DNA of 6,083 nt. It comes from Acidimicrobiia bacterium (lineage in GTDB: Bacteria; Actinomycetota; Acidimicrobiia; Spongiisociales; UBA5794). Shown piece after piece: positions 1 to 5,880 of the stretch (its first letter is position 1; every line of letters starts with the position of its first letter). The position numbers and the translations under genes were made by a program. The notes under the pieces are model-generated. The model searched no databases. It had not been told where the DNA came from and saw only the letters and a list, made by a program, of their open reading frames with translations. The stretch covers positions 1 through 6,083 of the forward strand of contig JACDBE010000328.1 in NCBI GenBank assembly GCA_013695075.1, written 5' to 3'.

Positions 1-186
1 GCCGGTGTGTACCGAGACCATGCCGACGATCGCCAGCGCCCGCGCCATGTCGATACCTCGCAGCCGTCCCCTGGTGAGGACCTGAGCCGGGTCAGGTGAG
101 CCATTGCTGACCGGCGAGGCATCGTCATCGCCCGGGGCGCTCGTCCGAGTCCGCGACTGCCGGGGGAAGAGCGAGAAGGGGCTCAC
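1..186 (-). CDS. N-terminal part of a probable membrane acyltransferase (DUF418 / heparan-alpha-glucosaminide N-acetyltransferase-like), cut by the window edge
   Basis: An open frame enters from a GTG at 184-186 and runs off the left edge, giving 62 residues with no stop. The first 40 residues are a Ser/Pro/Arg/Asp-rich, probably disordered cytosolic tail. Residues 41-56 read RLRGIDMARALAIVGM and continue VSVH, which is the start of the first transmembrane helix. That pattern (R-hydrophobic-x-G-[VI]-D-x-A-R-x-L-A-hydrophobic-x-G-M, then V-H) is typical of actinobacterial DUF418 and heparan-alpha-glucosaminide N-acetyltransferase-like multi-pass membrane proteins, as I remember those families. 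The start lies 28 nt after the stop of the methyltransferase gene, on the same strand, so co-transcription is plausible. Upstream of the GTG there is only a loose AGGG, 8 nt away. An in-frame GTG at 223-225 is an alternative start. An ATG at 46-48 has a better Shine-Dalgarno (GAGGT) but would cut off the conserved RLRGID. The function is family-level only; most of the protein is outside the window. Confidence 0.55.
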   Translation of the reverse strand, partial: MSPFSLFPRQSRTRTSAPGDDDASPVSNGSPDPAQVLTRGRLRGIDMARALAIVGMVSVHTG

Positions 187-214
187 TCCGGCAGCCCTAC
201 CAGACGCTCCACGC

Positions 215-958
215 TCAGGAACCACCGGGGCGATGGCGGCGGGAGCGCAGCAGGTACATGAGCAGCCCGGCGGCGACGGCGGCGTTGAGGCTCTCCACCC
301 CCCCGTCGAGGGTGAGCGACACCGGGATCGCCGCGGTGGTCACCACCTCCGGAAGTCCATGCGCCTCGCTGCCGATGAGGAGGGCTACCGCACCGGTGAG
401 CCCTCCGGCCACTTCCTCGACCGGTTGACCCCCGACGGCGACCGCCGCCATCAGGGTGAGCCCTGTGCTTGTCAGGGCGGCCAGAGCATCGTCAGCGAGC
501 TCGGTGTGGGGTGTGCGGAACTGGGCGCCGGCAGCAGCCCGGATCGCCTTCGGTGACCACACGTCGGTGGACCCCGTAGTGGTGGCCACGGCAAACCCGA
601 ACGCGGCCGCGCTGCGCACGATGGCCCCGGCGTTGCCCGGGTCGGTGATGTCCCACAGCACGACGACGTCCGCCGCCTGCAACGCAGCCGCCCGGGGGAT
701 GGACACCACCGCCAAGGGTCCCCGCGGGTGAAGGGTGCCCGCCATCCTGGCCAGCACCTCGGCGGTCACGATGGTCGGCGGCACCGTCACCGCGGCGGGA
801 AGGTGACCGGGGTCGAGGGCGAACAGCTCGATGATGTCCGCTCCCGCCGCCACCGCATCGGCGATCTGGGACGGCCCCTCGATGATGGTGCGACCCAGCG
901 ATCGCCTGGTGCGGTGGTCGTGCAGCCGGGCGACAGCGGCCACCCGCCGGTTGCGCAC
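215..958 (-). CDS. TrmH/SpoU-family RNA 2'-O-ribose methyltransferase
   Basis: This enzyme probably transfers a methyl group from SAM to a ribose 2'-OH in rRNA or tRNA; the target nucleotide cannot be read from sequence. Numbered from the GTG at 956-958 (247 aa), the N-terminal substrate-binding part has the IIEG motif near residues 25-28. The SPOUT knot region follows with all three signature motifs: motif 1 WDITDPGNAGAIVR (102-115, with the Asn and Arg), motif 2 LIGSEAHGLPE (194-204), and motif 3 ending in VESLNAAVAA (221-230). The length is normal for the family. The start is uncertain: no Shine-Dalgarno precedes the GTG, and the family's usual N-terminal T-S-x-x-N motif (LTSVRN) begins three codons further upstream, at a CTG (965-967). 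The gene follows rplT by 35 nt. A SpoU gene directly after infC-rpmI-rplT is a common actinobacterial arrangement. The family call is firm; the exact substrate is unknown. Confidence 0.9.
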   Translation of the reverse strand: MRNRRVAAVARLHDHRTRRSLGRTIIEGPSQIADAVAAGADIIELFALDPGHLPAAVTVPPTIVTAEVLARMAGTLHPRGPLAVVSIPRAAALQAADVVVLWDITDPGNAGAIVRSAAAFGFAVATTTGSTDVWSPKAIRAAAGAQFRTPHTELADDALAALTSTGLTLMAAVAVGGQPVEEVAGGLTGAVALLIGSEAHGLPEVVTTAAIPVSLTLDGGVESLNAAVAAGLLMYLLRSRRHRPGGS

Positions 959-993
959 CGAGGTCAGCGCCGGCGGGGCGATGGCGGGATCCG

Positions 994-1353
994 TCAGTCG
1001 GTGGACGTCGCCGCCGCCACCTCCACTAGGGCGGCGAAGGCGTCGGGATCGTTCACGGCCAAGTCGGCCAGCATCTTGCGGTCGACCTCGACCTCGGCCG
1101 CCTTGAGCCCGGCCATCAGCTGGGAGTATGTAGTGCCGTGCATCCGCGCCCCGGCGTTGATCCGGGTGATCCACAGCCGGCGGAACTCACCCTTGCGCGC
1201 CCGGCGGTCCCGGTAGGCGTACTGCAACGAGTTGAGGTTCTGCTCGCGTGCCGCCCGGTAACGGCGGCTTCTGGCCCCGGTGTTCCCGGCGGCGCGCGCC
1301 ATCACCTTGCGGCGCTTCTTGGCGGCGTTGACCGCCCGCTTCACTCTCGCCAT
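994..1353 (-). CDS. rplT: 50S ribosomal protein L20
   Basis: L20 binds 23S rRNA early in large-subunit assembly, and in several bacteria it also represses its own operon. The 119-residue product has the usual family length. It begins MARVKRAVNAAKKRRKV, has the conserved core YRDRRARKGEFRRLWITRIN (47-66), and ends with DRKMLADLAV and DPDAFAALVE in the C-terminal RNA-binding half. Residues 22-26 read AGNTG where most L20 proteins have a K-G-[YF]-x-G type sequence, a mild departure in the N-terminal rRNA-binding extension. The ATG at 1351-1353 is chosen because family homology begins exactly there. It lies 8 nt after the rpmI stop, and a purine-rich Shine-Dalgarno (GGAAGG, then AGGACAGG) spans that stop, so the two genes are probably translated together. 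The identification is secure. Confidence 0.98.
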   Translation of the reverse strand: MARVKRAVNAAKKRRKVMARAAGNTGARSRRYRAAREQNLNSLQYAYRDRRARKGEFRRLWITRINAGARMHGTTYSQLMAGLKAAEVEVDRKMLADLAVNDPDAFAALVEVAAATSTD

Positions 1354-1361
1354 GACCTGTC

Positions 1362-1556
1362 CTACCTTCCCAGCAGCCGGGCGGCGCGGCGGGCGTTGCC
1401 CCCGGTGAGCACGCTCTCGCCCTGTACCCGGCGCCACCGCTTGCCGCTCTTCTTGTGCCGGTTGTGACCCCGCCAGGCGTTGCGCCGGCTGATCTTGCCG
1501 GTTCCGGTGACCTGCAGCCGTTTGGCGGCGCCCCGATGTGTCTTCTGTTTGGGCAC
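1362..1556 (-). CDS. rpmI: 50S ribosomal protein L35
   Basis: L35 is a small, very basic protein of the large ribosomal subunit. The 64-residue product has normal length and carries the family signature KTHRGAAKRLQVTGTGKI near its start, then NRHKKSGKRWRRV and a basic C-terminus. The start is taken at GTG (1554-1556) because L35 proteins begin M-P-K-x-K-T-H-R-G, and here the codons read GTG-P-K-Q-K-T-H-R-G. The frame is open further upstream, but the added residues overlap infC and resemble nothing in the family. The start is 13 nt after the infC stop. No good Shine-Dalgarno is visible (only GAAAG and GAAG), which suggests it depends on ribosomes finishing infC. The gene sits between infC and rplT, the classic order of this operon. 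Confidence 0.97.
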   Translation of the reverse strand: MPKQKTHRGAAKRLQVTGTGKISRRNAWRGHNRHKKSGKRWRRVQGESVLTGGNARRAARLLGR

Positions 1557-1569
1557 GTCTTCACACTTT

Positions 1570-2238
1570 CTACGTCTCGTCTTCGTCCACCGGCTCAGTG
1601 GCCGGCGGATCGCTTCTGGTGCCGTCGGTGGGGGCCCCAACCAACCCGTCGCCGGCTGCGACCTCGGTCGCCACCTGGCCGTCTCCAGCGGCCGCCGCCG
1701 GTTCTACGGGAGCGGCCGGTGCCATCCGCCGCAGCGGGGCCAGCACCATGGTCATCTGCCGGTTGTCCATCATGGGACCGGTCTCCACCGTCCCGCTGCC
1801 CTCGATGGCGGCAGCGAGACGGTCCAGCACCTCCCGCCCCAGCTCGGGATGGGTGACTTCCCGTCCCCGGAACCGCATCGACACCTTCACCTTGTCGCCC
1901 TCACCGAGGAACCGCTCCACCCGCCGGCGCTTCACCTCGAAGTCGTTCGAGGAGATCTTGGGGCGAAACTGGACCTCCTTGATGACGGTCCGGGTCTGCT
2001 TCTTGCGGGCCTCCCGGGCTCGCACCGACTGCTCGTACTTGAACTTCCCGTAGTCCATCATCCGCACCACGGGTGGTTTGGCGTCCGGTGCCACCTCGAC
2101 GAGGTCGAGACCGAGCTGGTCGGCCAGCCAGCGGGCTTCTTCGATGGTCTTGAGCCCGATCTGGCCTCCATCGGGGTCGACCAGCCGGACCTCCCTGGCG
2201 CGGATGCGCTCGTTGACCCTCGGTTCTCTGGTTGTGAT
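1570..2238 (-). CDS. infC: Translation initiation factor IF-3, apparently starting at an ATC codon
   Basis: IF3 binds the 30S subunit, prevents premature 50S joining, and checks the start codon and initiator tRNA. From the ATC at 2236-2238 the protein has 222 residues. The N-terminal domain (about 5-70) contains PRVNERIR, LDLVEVAPDAKPPV and MDYGKFKYE. The C-terminal domain (about 83-170) contains RPKISSNDFEVK, FLGEGDKVKVSMRFRGRE and MTMVLAPLR. Residues 171-222 form an Ala/Pro-rich tail ending in DEDET, longer than the minimal IF3 but similar to tails in some actinobacteria. The start is set at ATC because family homology begins there and a perfect GGAGGT lies 5 nt upstream. No ATG, GTG or TTG occurs at the expected position. 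In-frame ATG (2325) and GTG (2349) codons would add 29-37 non-homologous residues and lack a Shine-Dalgarno. infC in many bacteria uses AUU, AUC or AUA for IF3 autoregulation. Confidence 0.95.
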   Translation of the reverse strand: MTTREPRVNERIRAREVRLVDPDGGQIGLKTIEEARWLADQLGLDLVEVAPDAKPPVVRMMDYGKFKYEQSVRAREARKKQTRTVIKEVQFRPKISSNDFEVKRRRVERFLGEGDKVKVSMRFRGREVTHPELGREVLDRLAAAIEGSGTVETGPMMDNRQMTMVLAPLRRMAPAAPVEPAAAAGDGQVATEVAAGDGLVGAPTDGTRSDPPATEPVDEDET

Positions 2239-2243
2239 GCGGT

Positions 2244-2249
2244 ACCTCC
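2244..2249 (-). promoter_or_regulatory. Shine-Dalgarno of infC
   Basis: On the minus strand this reads GGAGGT, fully complementary to the 16S anti-Shine-Dalgarno. It is separated by 5 nt (ACCGC) from the ATC at 2236-2238. This spacing is what decides the non-canonical infC start. Confidence 0.85.
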
Positions 2250-2297
2250 CGGATACGGTGATGTCAGTGCCCCGCCGGCACCGTTCCCCATCGAGAA

Positions 2298-2322
2298 GGG
2301 GCAGCGCATGCGGCGCTGCCCC
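2298..2322 (-). promoter_or_regulatory. GC-rich hairpin in the infC leader (candidate attenuator or protein-binding element)
   Basis: On the minus strand GGGGCAGCGC pairs perfectly with GCGCTGCCCC across a 5-nt loop (CGCAT), a 10-bp stem. It is followed by TTCTCG, not a full T-run, so it is a poor classical terminator but could still pause or terminate transcription. It lies 59 nt upstream of the infC start codon inside the predicted leader. The 8-mer CGATGGGG occurs on both sides of the hairpin, and the downstream copy could pair with the stem's CCCC. Operons of this type are often autoregulated by L20 or IF3, but I do not recognise a known leader consensus here. Confidence 0.5.
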
Positions 2323-2354
2323 CATCGGGTGTGATGGACCGCGGCGCACCTGGT

Positions 2355-2368
2355 GATCCGGTGGGATC
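2355..2368 (-). other. Small hairpin in the infC leader
   Basis: On the minus strand GATCC and GGATC pair across a CACC loop. A second 5-bp hairpin, GTGCC/GGCAC, lies at 2267-2281 between the large hairpin and the Shine-Dalgarno. Both are short and could be chance in GC-rich DNA, but together with the 10-bp stem they make the leader a plausible structured 5' UTR. Confidence 0.25.
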
Positions 2369-2421
2369 GACGGTGGCCGGGTGGGAGGCGCGCCCCCGCT
2401 TCGGTATCGGTTGGTGCCGGG

Positions 2422-2450
2422 AGTATACGGACCCGATGCCCGATGATCAA
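2422..2450 (-). promoter_or_regulatory. Predicted sigma-70-type promoter for infC-rpmI-rplT
   Basis: On the minus strand a TTGATC -35 box (2445-2450) and a TATACT -10 box (2422-2427) are separated by exactly 17 bp. They lie in an AT-richer patch of otherwise GC-rich intergenic DNA. The expected transcription start is near 2415, giving an infC leader of about 177 nt. The promoter begins 35 nt after the ribH stop. No convincing terminator is seen between ribH and this promoter, so riboflavin transcripts may also read into infC. Confidence 0.7.
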
Positions 2451-2484
2451 CGCCGCCGAAGTCACCTCGATCACCTTCAGGAGG

Positions 2485-2976
2485 TCACCGGCCCGTGGCT
2501 GGCGCTGTGGCCTCCGCCAGGCGGCGCAACAGGGCGGCGGTGGTGGCCGCCGCCGCCGCCGCCTCGGCACCCTTGTTCTCCGCGCCTGGCGCCGCCCTGG
2601 CAACGGCATGGGCCGGCAGGCGCACCGTGAGCAGCCCCAACCCGACGGGGACCCCGGTGTCGAGCATCACCCGCATCAGCCCATCGCACGCCGTGCGGGC
2701 GATGTGGTGGTAGTGGTCGGTCTCGCCCTTGATGACGGCACCGAGGGCGACCACGGCGTCATGGTGGGCGCACAGCGAGCGGGCGACCACGGGGAGCTCG
2801 AACGCCCCGGGGACATCGATTACGGTCACCGACTCCACCGCGGCCGCTTCCAACCAGTCCAGCGCCCCCTGGAGGAGGCCGTCGGTGATGCTGGCGTTGA
2901 AGCGGGAGCGCACCACTGCGATGCGCAGGCCGGACAGGTCGAGGTCTCCATCGATGGTGTCGGTGTCGAGCCTCAC
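2485..2976 (-). CDS. ribH: 6,7-dimethyl-8-ribityllumazine synthase (riboflavin synthase beta chain)
   Basis: Lumazine synthase condenses 5-amino-6-ribitylaminouracil with 3,4-dihydroxy-2-butanone 4-phosphate to give lumazine, usually in a pentameric or 60-mer cytosolic assembly. The 163-residue product has normal length. Visible family elements are SRFNASI (24-30, pyrimidine binding), VPGAFELP (55-62), and ALGAVIKGETDHY (77-89) with the catalytic His88. Arg127 and NKG (134-136) fall at the positions of the phosphate-binding and active-site residues of the Bacillus enzyme. The C-terminal helix is unusually alanine-rich, with a run of six Ala after Glu138. The start is GTG (2974-2976), overlapping the ribBA stop as GTGA. 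No Shine-Dalgarno is visible, so it probably depends on coupled translation from ribBA. It is the last gene of the riboflavin operon. Confidence 0.97.
   Translation of the reverse strand: MRLDTDTIDGDLDLSGLRIAVVRSRFNASITDGLLQGALDWLEAAAVESVTVIDVPGAFELPVVARSLCAHHDAVVALGAVIKGETDHYHHIARTACDGLMRVMLDTGVPVGLGLLTVRLPAHAVARAAPGAENKGAEAAAAAATTAALLRRLAEATAPATGR
2546..2563. repeat. (GCC)6 trinucleotide tract inside ribH
   Basis: Six tandem GCC units on the plus strand encode most of the polyalanine run in the ribH C-terminal helix. The tract is in frame, so expansion or contraction would change only the number of alanines. It may simply reflect GC-rich coding for alanine. Confidence 0.6.
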
Positions 2977-4202
2977 CGGGGAGGCTCATGATGATCGATG
3001 AGATGCCCCAGCTTGGTGCGCTTGGTGGCCAGGTACCCGGCGTTGTGGGGCCCTACCCCGACGACAAGGGAGACCCGCCGTGCCACCGTGATCCCGTAGC
3101 GTTCCAGCTGGCGCACCTTTTCCGGGTTGTTGGTCATGAGTGCCACGCTGGACACCTTGAGCGCCGCCAGTATCTGCGCGTCGACGGCGAAGTCCCGCTG
3201 GTCGGCGGCGAAGCCGAGGGCGGTATTGGCCTCCACCGTGTCGTGACCCTCGTCCTGGAGCCGGTAGGAGGCCAGCTTGTTGAGCAACCCGATGCCGCGA
3301 CCCTCGTGCGATCGGTTGTAGACGATGACCCCGGAGCCGGCGGCGGCGATCCGCTGCATGGCCCCCTCCAGCTGAGCACGGCAGTCGCACCGCTGCGACC
3401 CGAACACGTCGCCGGTGAAGCACGCCGAATGCACCCTGGTGAGCACGTCGTCGACCCCGGCGATGTCCCCCATCACCAGGGCGATGTGCTCGGATCCATC
3501 CACCGTCGACCGGAACCCGAGGGCGCGGAACTCACCGAGGTCGGTGGGTAGGCGGGCCTCACCCTCGGGTACCACCAGGGACTCGGTGCGGCAGCGGTGC
3601 TCGACCAGCTGGGCGATGGACAGCACCGGGATGGCGTGGGTGGCGGCGAAGTCGTCCAGCTGGCCACCGCGCATCATGGTGCCGTCGTCGTTGACCAGCT
3701 CGCACAGCACGCCCACTTCGGTCAGCCCCGCCAGGCGAACCAGATCGATGGTGGCCTCCGTGTGGCCGGGGCGGGTGAGCACTCCTCCCGGGCGATAGCG
3801 GAGCGGGAAGACATGCCCCGGCCGGGCGAGATCGGTTGGGGCCAGTCGCCCGTCGGCGAGCGCCCGGATGGTGGCGGTGCGATCCGCCGCCGAGATGCCG
3901 GTGGTGGTGCCCTCGATGAGGTCGACGGACACCGTGAAGGCGGTGCGGTGCGACTCGTTGTTGGCAGCCACCATCAGCGGCAACGCCAGGGCGTCGATGC
4001 GCTCGGGGGTCATCGGCACGCAGATCACCCCGCTGGTGTGGCGGATCATGAACGACAGCTGCGGCACCGTTGCCGTCTCGGCGGCCAGGATCAGGTCGCC
4101 CTCGTTCTCCCGTCGCTCGTCGTCGACCACCAGGACGAACCCGCCACCGGCCAGCGCCGCCGTCGCCCGCTCCACTTGGTTGCCAGTGTGGTTGCCGGTC
4201 AT
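2973..4202 (-). CDS. ribBA: Bifunctional 3,4-dihydroxy-2-butanone 4-phosphate synthase / GTP cyclohydrolase II
   Basis: This fusion makes both branch precursors of riboflavin: the four-carbon unit from ribulose 5-phosphate (N-terminal half) and the pyrimidine precursor from GTP (C-terminal half). The 409-residue length is normal. In the RibB domain (about 10-205) the acidic, Mg-binding stretch DDERRENEGDLI lies at 27-38, HTSGV at 55-59, DRTATIRAL at 107-115 and HTEATIDL at 147-154. In the RibA domain (about 207-405) HSACFTGDVFGSQRCDC (258-274) supplies three zinc cysteines (261, 272, 274). HEGRGIGL is at 299-306, ADQRDF (333-338) carries the catalytic Asp/Arg pair, and TNNPEK is at 357-362. 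HSAC replaces the common HSEC and RVSL the common RVPL, neither obviously damaging. Both domains look active. The ATG start overlaps the ribE stop as ATGA; the stop overlaps ribH as GTGA. Confidence 0.98.
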   Translation of the reverse strand: MTGNHTGNQVERATAALAGGGFVLVVDDERRENEGDLILAAETATVPQLSFMIRHTSGVICVPMTPERIDALALPLMVAANNESHRTAFTVSVDLIEGTTTGISAADRTATIRALADGRLAPTDLARPGHVFPLRYRPGGVLTRPGHTEATIDLVRLAGLTEVGVLCELVNDDGTMMRGGQLDDFAATHAIPVLSIAQLVEHRCRTESLVVPEGEARLPTDLGEFRALGFRSTVDGSEHIALVMGDIAGVDDVLTRVHSACFTGDVFGSQRCDCRAQLEGAMQRIAAAGSGVIVYNRSHEGRGIGLLNKLASYRLQDEGHDTVEANTALGFAADQRDFAVDAQILAALKVSSVALMTNNPEKVRQLERYGITVARRVSLVVGVGPHNAGYLATKRTKLGHLIDHHEPPR

Positions 4203-4801
4203 GTCCGTGCCGCCAGCAACCGCTCGAGGTACTTGGCGATGATGTCGACCTCGAGGTTGACGGTGTCACCGGGGACACGCCCGCCGAGCACCGTCACCTG
4301 CAGCGTGTGCGGGATGAGGGCCACCTCGAACCAAGGGTCATCGGCTTGCGACACCGCGGTCACGGTGAGGCTGACCCCGTCGATGGTGATGGAGCCCTTT
4401 TCGGCGATGTAGCGGGCCAGTCCCGGTTCGACGGCGACCCGCATCCGGCGCCCGTCGCCATCGTCGGTGACCACCGCGACGCACCCGGTGCCGTCGACGT
4501 GGCCCTGCACCACGTGGCCGTCGAAGCGGCCGTCGGCTGCCAGGGGCCGCTCCAGGTCGACCGAGTCGCCCGATGCCAGCTCCCCCAGGTTGGTGCGGGT
4601 CACGGTCTCGGCGACCAGCTCGACGGTGAACCGGGGCCCGTCCAACGCGACCGCGGTGAGGCATACGCCGTTGACCGCAATCGAGTCCCCCACCCGCATC
4701 GCGGGGGCGGTTGCTGGGGCATGCAGCACCATCCGGGCGCCATGGGCACCGGCGGTGACGGTGACGATCGACCCCAGCTCGGTGACGATGCCGGAGAACA
4801 T
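4199..4801 (-). CDS. ribE: Riboflavin synthase, alpha chain
   Basis: Riboflavin synthase dismutates two 6,7-dimethyl-8-ribityllumazine molecules into riboflavin and the pyrimidine that RibH reuses; it normally works as a cytosolic homotrimer. The 200-residue protein shows the two tandem lumazine-binding barrels. Barrel 1 starts MFSGIVTELG and has GDSIAVNGVCLTAV (38-51) and RTNLGELASGDSVDLERPL (69-87). Barrel 2 has GHVVQGHVDG (95-104), GSITIDGVSLTV (136-147) and LIPHTL (162-167), ending in a KYLERLL helix thought to aid trimerisation. The ATG at 4799-4801 is preferred because the family starts M-F-[TS]-G-I-V. It shares one base with the ribD stop (TGATG). An ATG two codons upstream (4807) is possible. 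The protein keeps both barrels, so it looks like a true synthase, not a lumazine-binding antenna protein. Confidence 0.97.
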   Translation of the reverse strand: MFSGIVTELGSIVTVTAGAHGARMVLHAPATAPAMRVGDSIAVNGVCLTAVALDGPRFTVELVAETVTRTNLGELASGDSVDLERPLAADGRFDGHVVQGHVDGTGCVAVVTDDGDGRRMRVAVEPGLARYIAEKGSITIDGVSLTVTAVSQADDPWFEVALIPHTLQVTVLGGRVPGDTVNLEVDIIAKYLERLLAART

Positions 4802-5877
4802 CAGCATGGCCTGGCGACGATGCGCAGGTCGCCGCCGATGGCGATCGCCTGGTCGATGTGGAGGTCCCGGGCGTCTCCCAGGGTGGCGAACACCCCGTCG
4901 AACAGCGGACGGCCCAGCCCGCCGGCGAGCCGACCCGCCAGATACAGCACCAACCGGTCGACCGCACCGGCCGCCAGCATCGACCGGGCCAGGGTAGGCC
5001 CACCCTCCACCAGCACATCGACCAGCATGCGGGCCCCCAGGTCCTTGACCACGGCGGGCAGGTCGGCGGCCCCGAGCACCTCGAGCCCGACCGGCTCCGC
5101 CCCCGACCGGCCCAGCCGGTAAACCAGCGGATGACGCCGGTACACCGAGGCGGCGGCGGGCAGCGCCCGGTCACCGGCGATGACCACCGGGCGCGGCTGG
5201 GCGCCGGTGTAGCCGGGGAGGCGCACATCGAGCGACGGGTCGTCCAGACGCAGGGTGCCGGCGCCGATCATCACCGCATCGGCGTCGGCGCGCAGCCGGT
5301 GGGCGTCGGCTCGAGCGGCGGCGCCGGTGATCCACTGCGAGGTTCCGTCGGCGGCTGCGGTCTGCCCGTCGAGGGTGGCCGCCAGCTTCAGCGTCATCCG
5401 GGGCCGGCCGGTGCGGCGGTGATGGAAGTAGCCGGGGTCGACCGCCTCGGCGTCGATGCCGGGAACTCCCACCTCGACGGCAATCCCGGCGAAGGCCAGG
5501 GCGGCCACCCCGGCTCCGGAAACCCGAGGATCGGGATCGACGACACCGACCACCACCCGAGAGATTCCGGCGGCGGCGATGGCGTCGACGCATGGTGCGG
5601 TCCGCCCGTGGTGGGCGCACGGTTCCAGGGTCACCACCAGGGTGCCGCCGACGGCGTCGGACCCAGCGCCGGCGAGGGCGACGATCTCGGCGTGGGGCGA
5701 TCCCGCCGCCCGGTGGGTGCCGGTGGCCACCGGCCGGCCCGACGACGACAGCACCACCGCGCCGACCCGGGGGTTGGGGTGCGGGCGGTGGGCGGCGGCG
5801 GCCTCAACGGCACGTTCCATCGCCCACAGCCAAGGCTGCGGCCAACCGATTCGGTTGCCGTTCGTGCCACGTGACAC
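4801..5877 (-). CDS. ribD: Bifunctional riboflavin biosynthesis deaminase/reductase
   Basis: RibD carries out the second and third steps from GTP: deamination of the pyrimidine, then NADPH-dependent reduction of the ribosyl side chain to ribityl. Numbered from GTG 5877 (358 aa, normal length), the deaminase domain (about 15-145) has NPRVGAVV (35-42), the zinc and catalytic HAE (62-64), and TLEPCAHHGRTAPC (83-96) with zinc cysteines 87 and 96. The reductase domain (about 155-355) has KLAATLDG (164-171), SQWITG (180-185), ADAVMIGAGT (199-208) and VEGGPTL (290-296). All key residues are present, so both activities are expected. Two GTG codons are adjacent (5880 and 5877). The Shine-Dalgarno AGGAGG ends only 2 nt before the first but 5 nt before the second, so 5877 is preferred. 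It is the first gene of the operon, directly behind the FMN riboswitch. Confidence 0.97.
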   Translation of the reverse strand: MSRGTNGNRIGWPQPWLWAMERAVEAAAAHRPHPNPRVGAVVLSSSGRPVATGTHRAAGSPHAEIVALAGAGSDAVGGTLVVTLEPCAHHGRTAPCVDAIAAAGISRVVVGVVDPDPRVSGAGVAALAFAGIAVEVGVPGIDAEAVDPGYFHHRRTGRPRMTLKLAATLDGQTAAADGTSQWITGAAARADAHRLRADADAVMIGAGTLRLDDPSLDVRLPGYTGAQPRPVVIAGDRALPAAASVYRRHPLVYRLGRSGAEPVGLEVLGAADLPAVVKDLGARMLVDVLVEGGPTLARSMLAAGAVDRLVLYLAGRLAGGLGRPLFDGVFATLGDARDLHIDQAIAIGGDLRIVARPC

Positions 5878-5880
5878 CAC

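Noticed and set aside
959..1174. Methyltransferase frame extended to a GTG at 1174
   Set aside because: This would overlap rplT by about 180 nt with Arg/Gly-rich, non-homologous residues, a shadow of the rplT coding sequence.
1480..2334. Long plus-strand open frame opposite infC and rpmI
   Set aside because: It is antisense to conserved minus-strand genes, has no recognisable motif, and is rich in Pro/Arg/His as expected from the complement of GC-rich codons.
2239..2349. Extending infC upstream to the ATG at 2325 or GTG at 2349
   Set aside because: The extra residues have no IF3 homology, no Shine-Dalgarno precedes them, and they would be translated through the 10-bp leader hairpin.
2461..2496. 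Repeated GTCACC/ATCACC/GGTCACC motifs just after ribH as a possible terminator
   Set aside because: They are mostly direct repeats. The only inverted pairing is 4 bp with no T-run, too weak for an intrinsic terminator.
3597..5874. Several long plus-strand frames opposite ribBA, ribE and ribD (3597-4412, 4070-5122, 4858-5874)
   Set aside because: High-GC DNA leaves antisense frames open by chance. The minus-strand products have complete catalytic motifs, and these frames show none.
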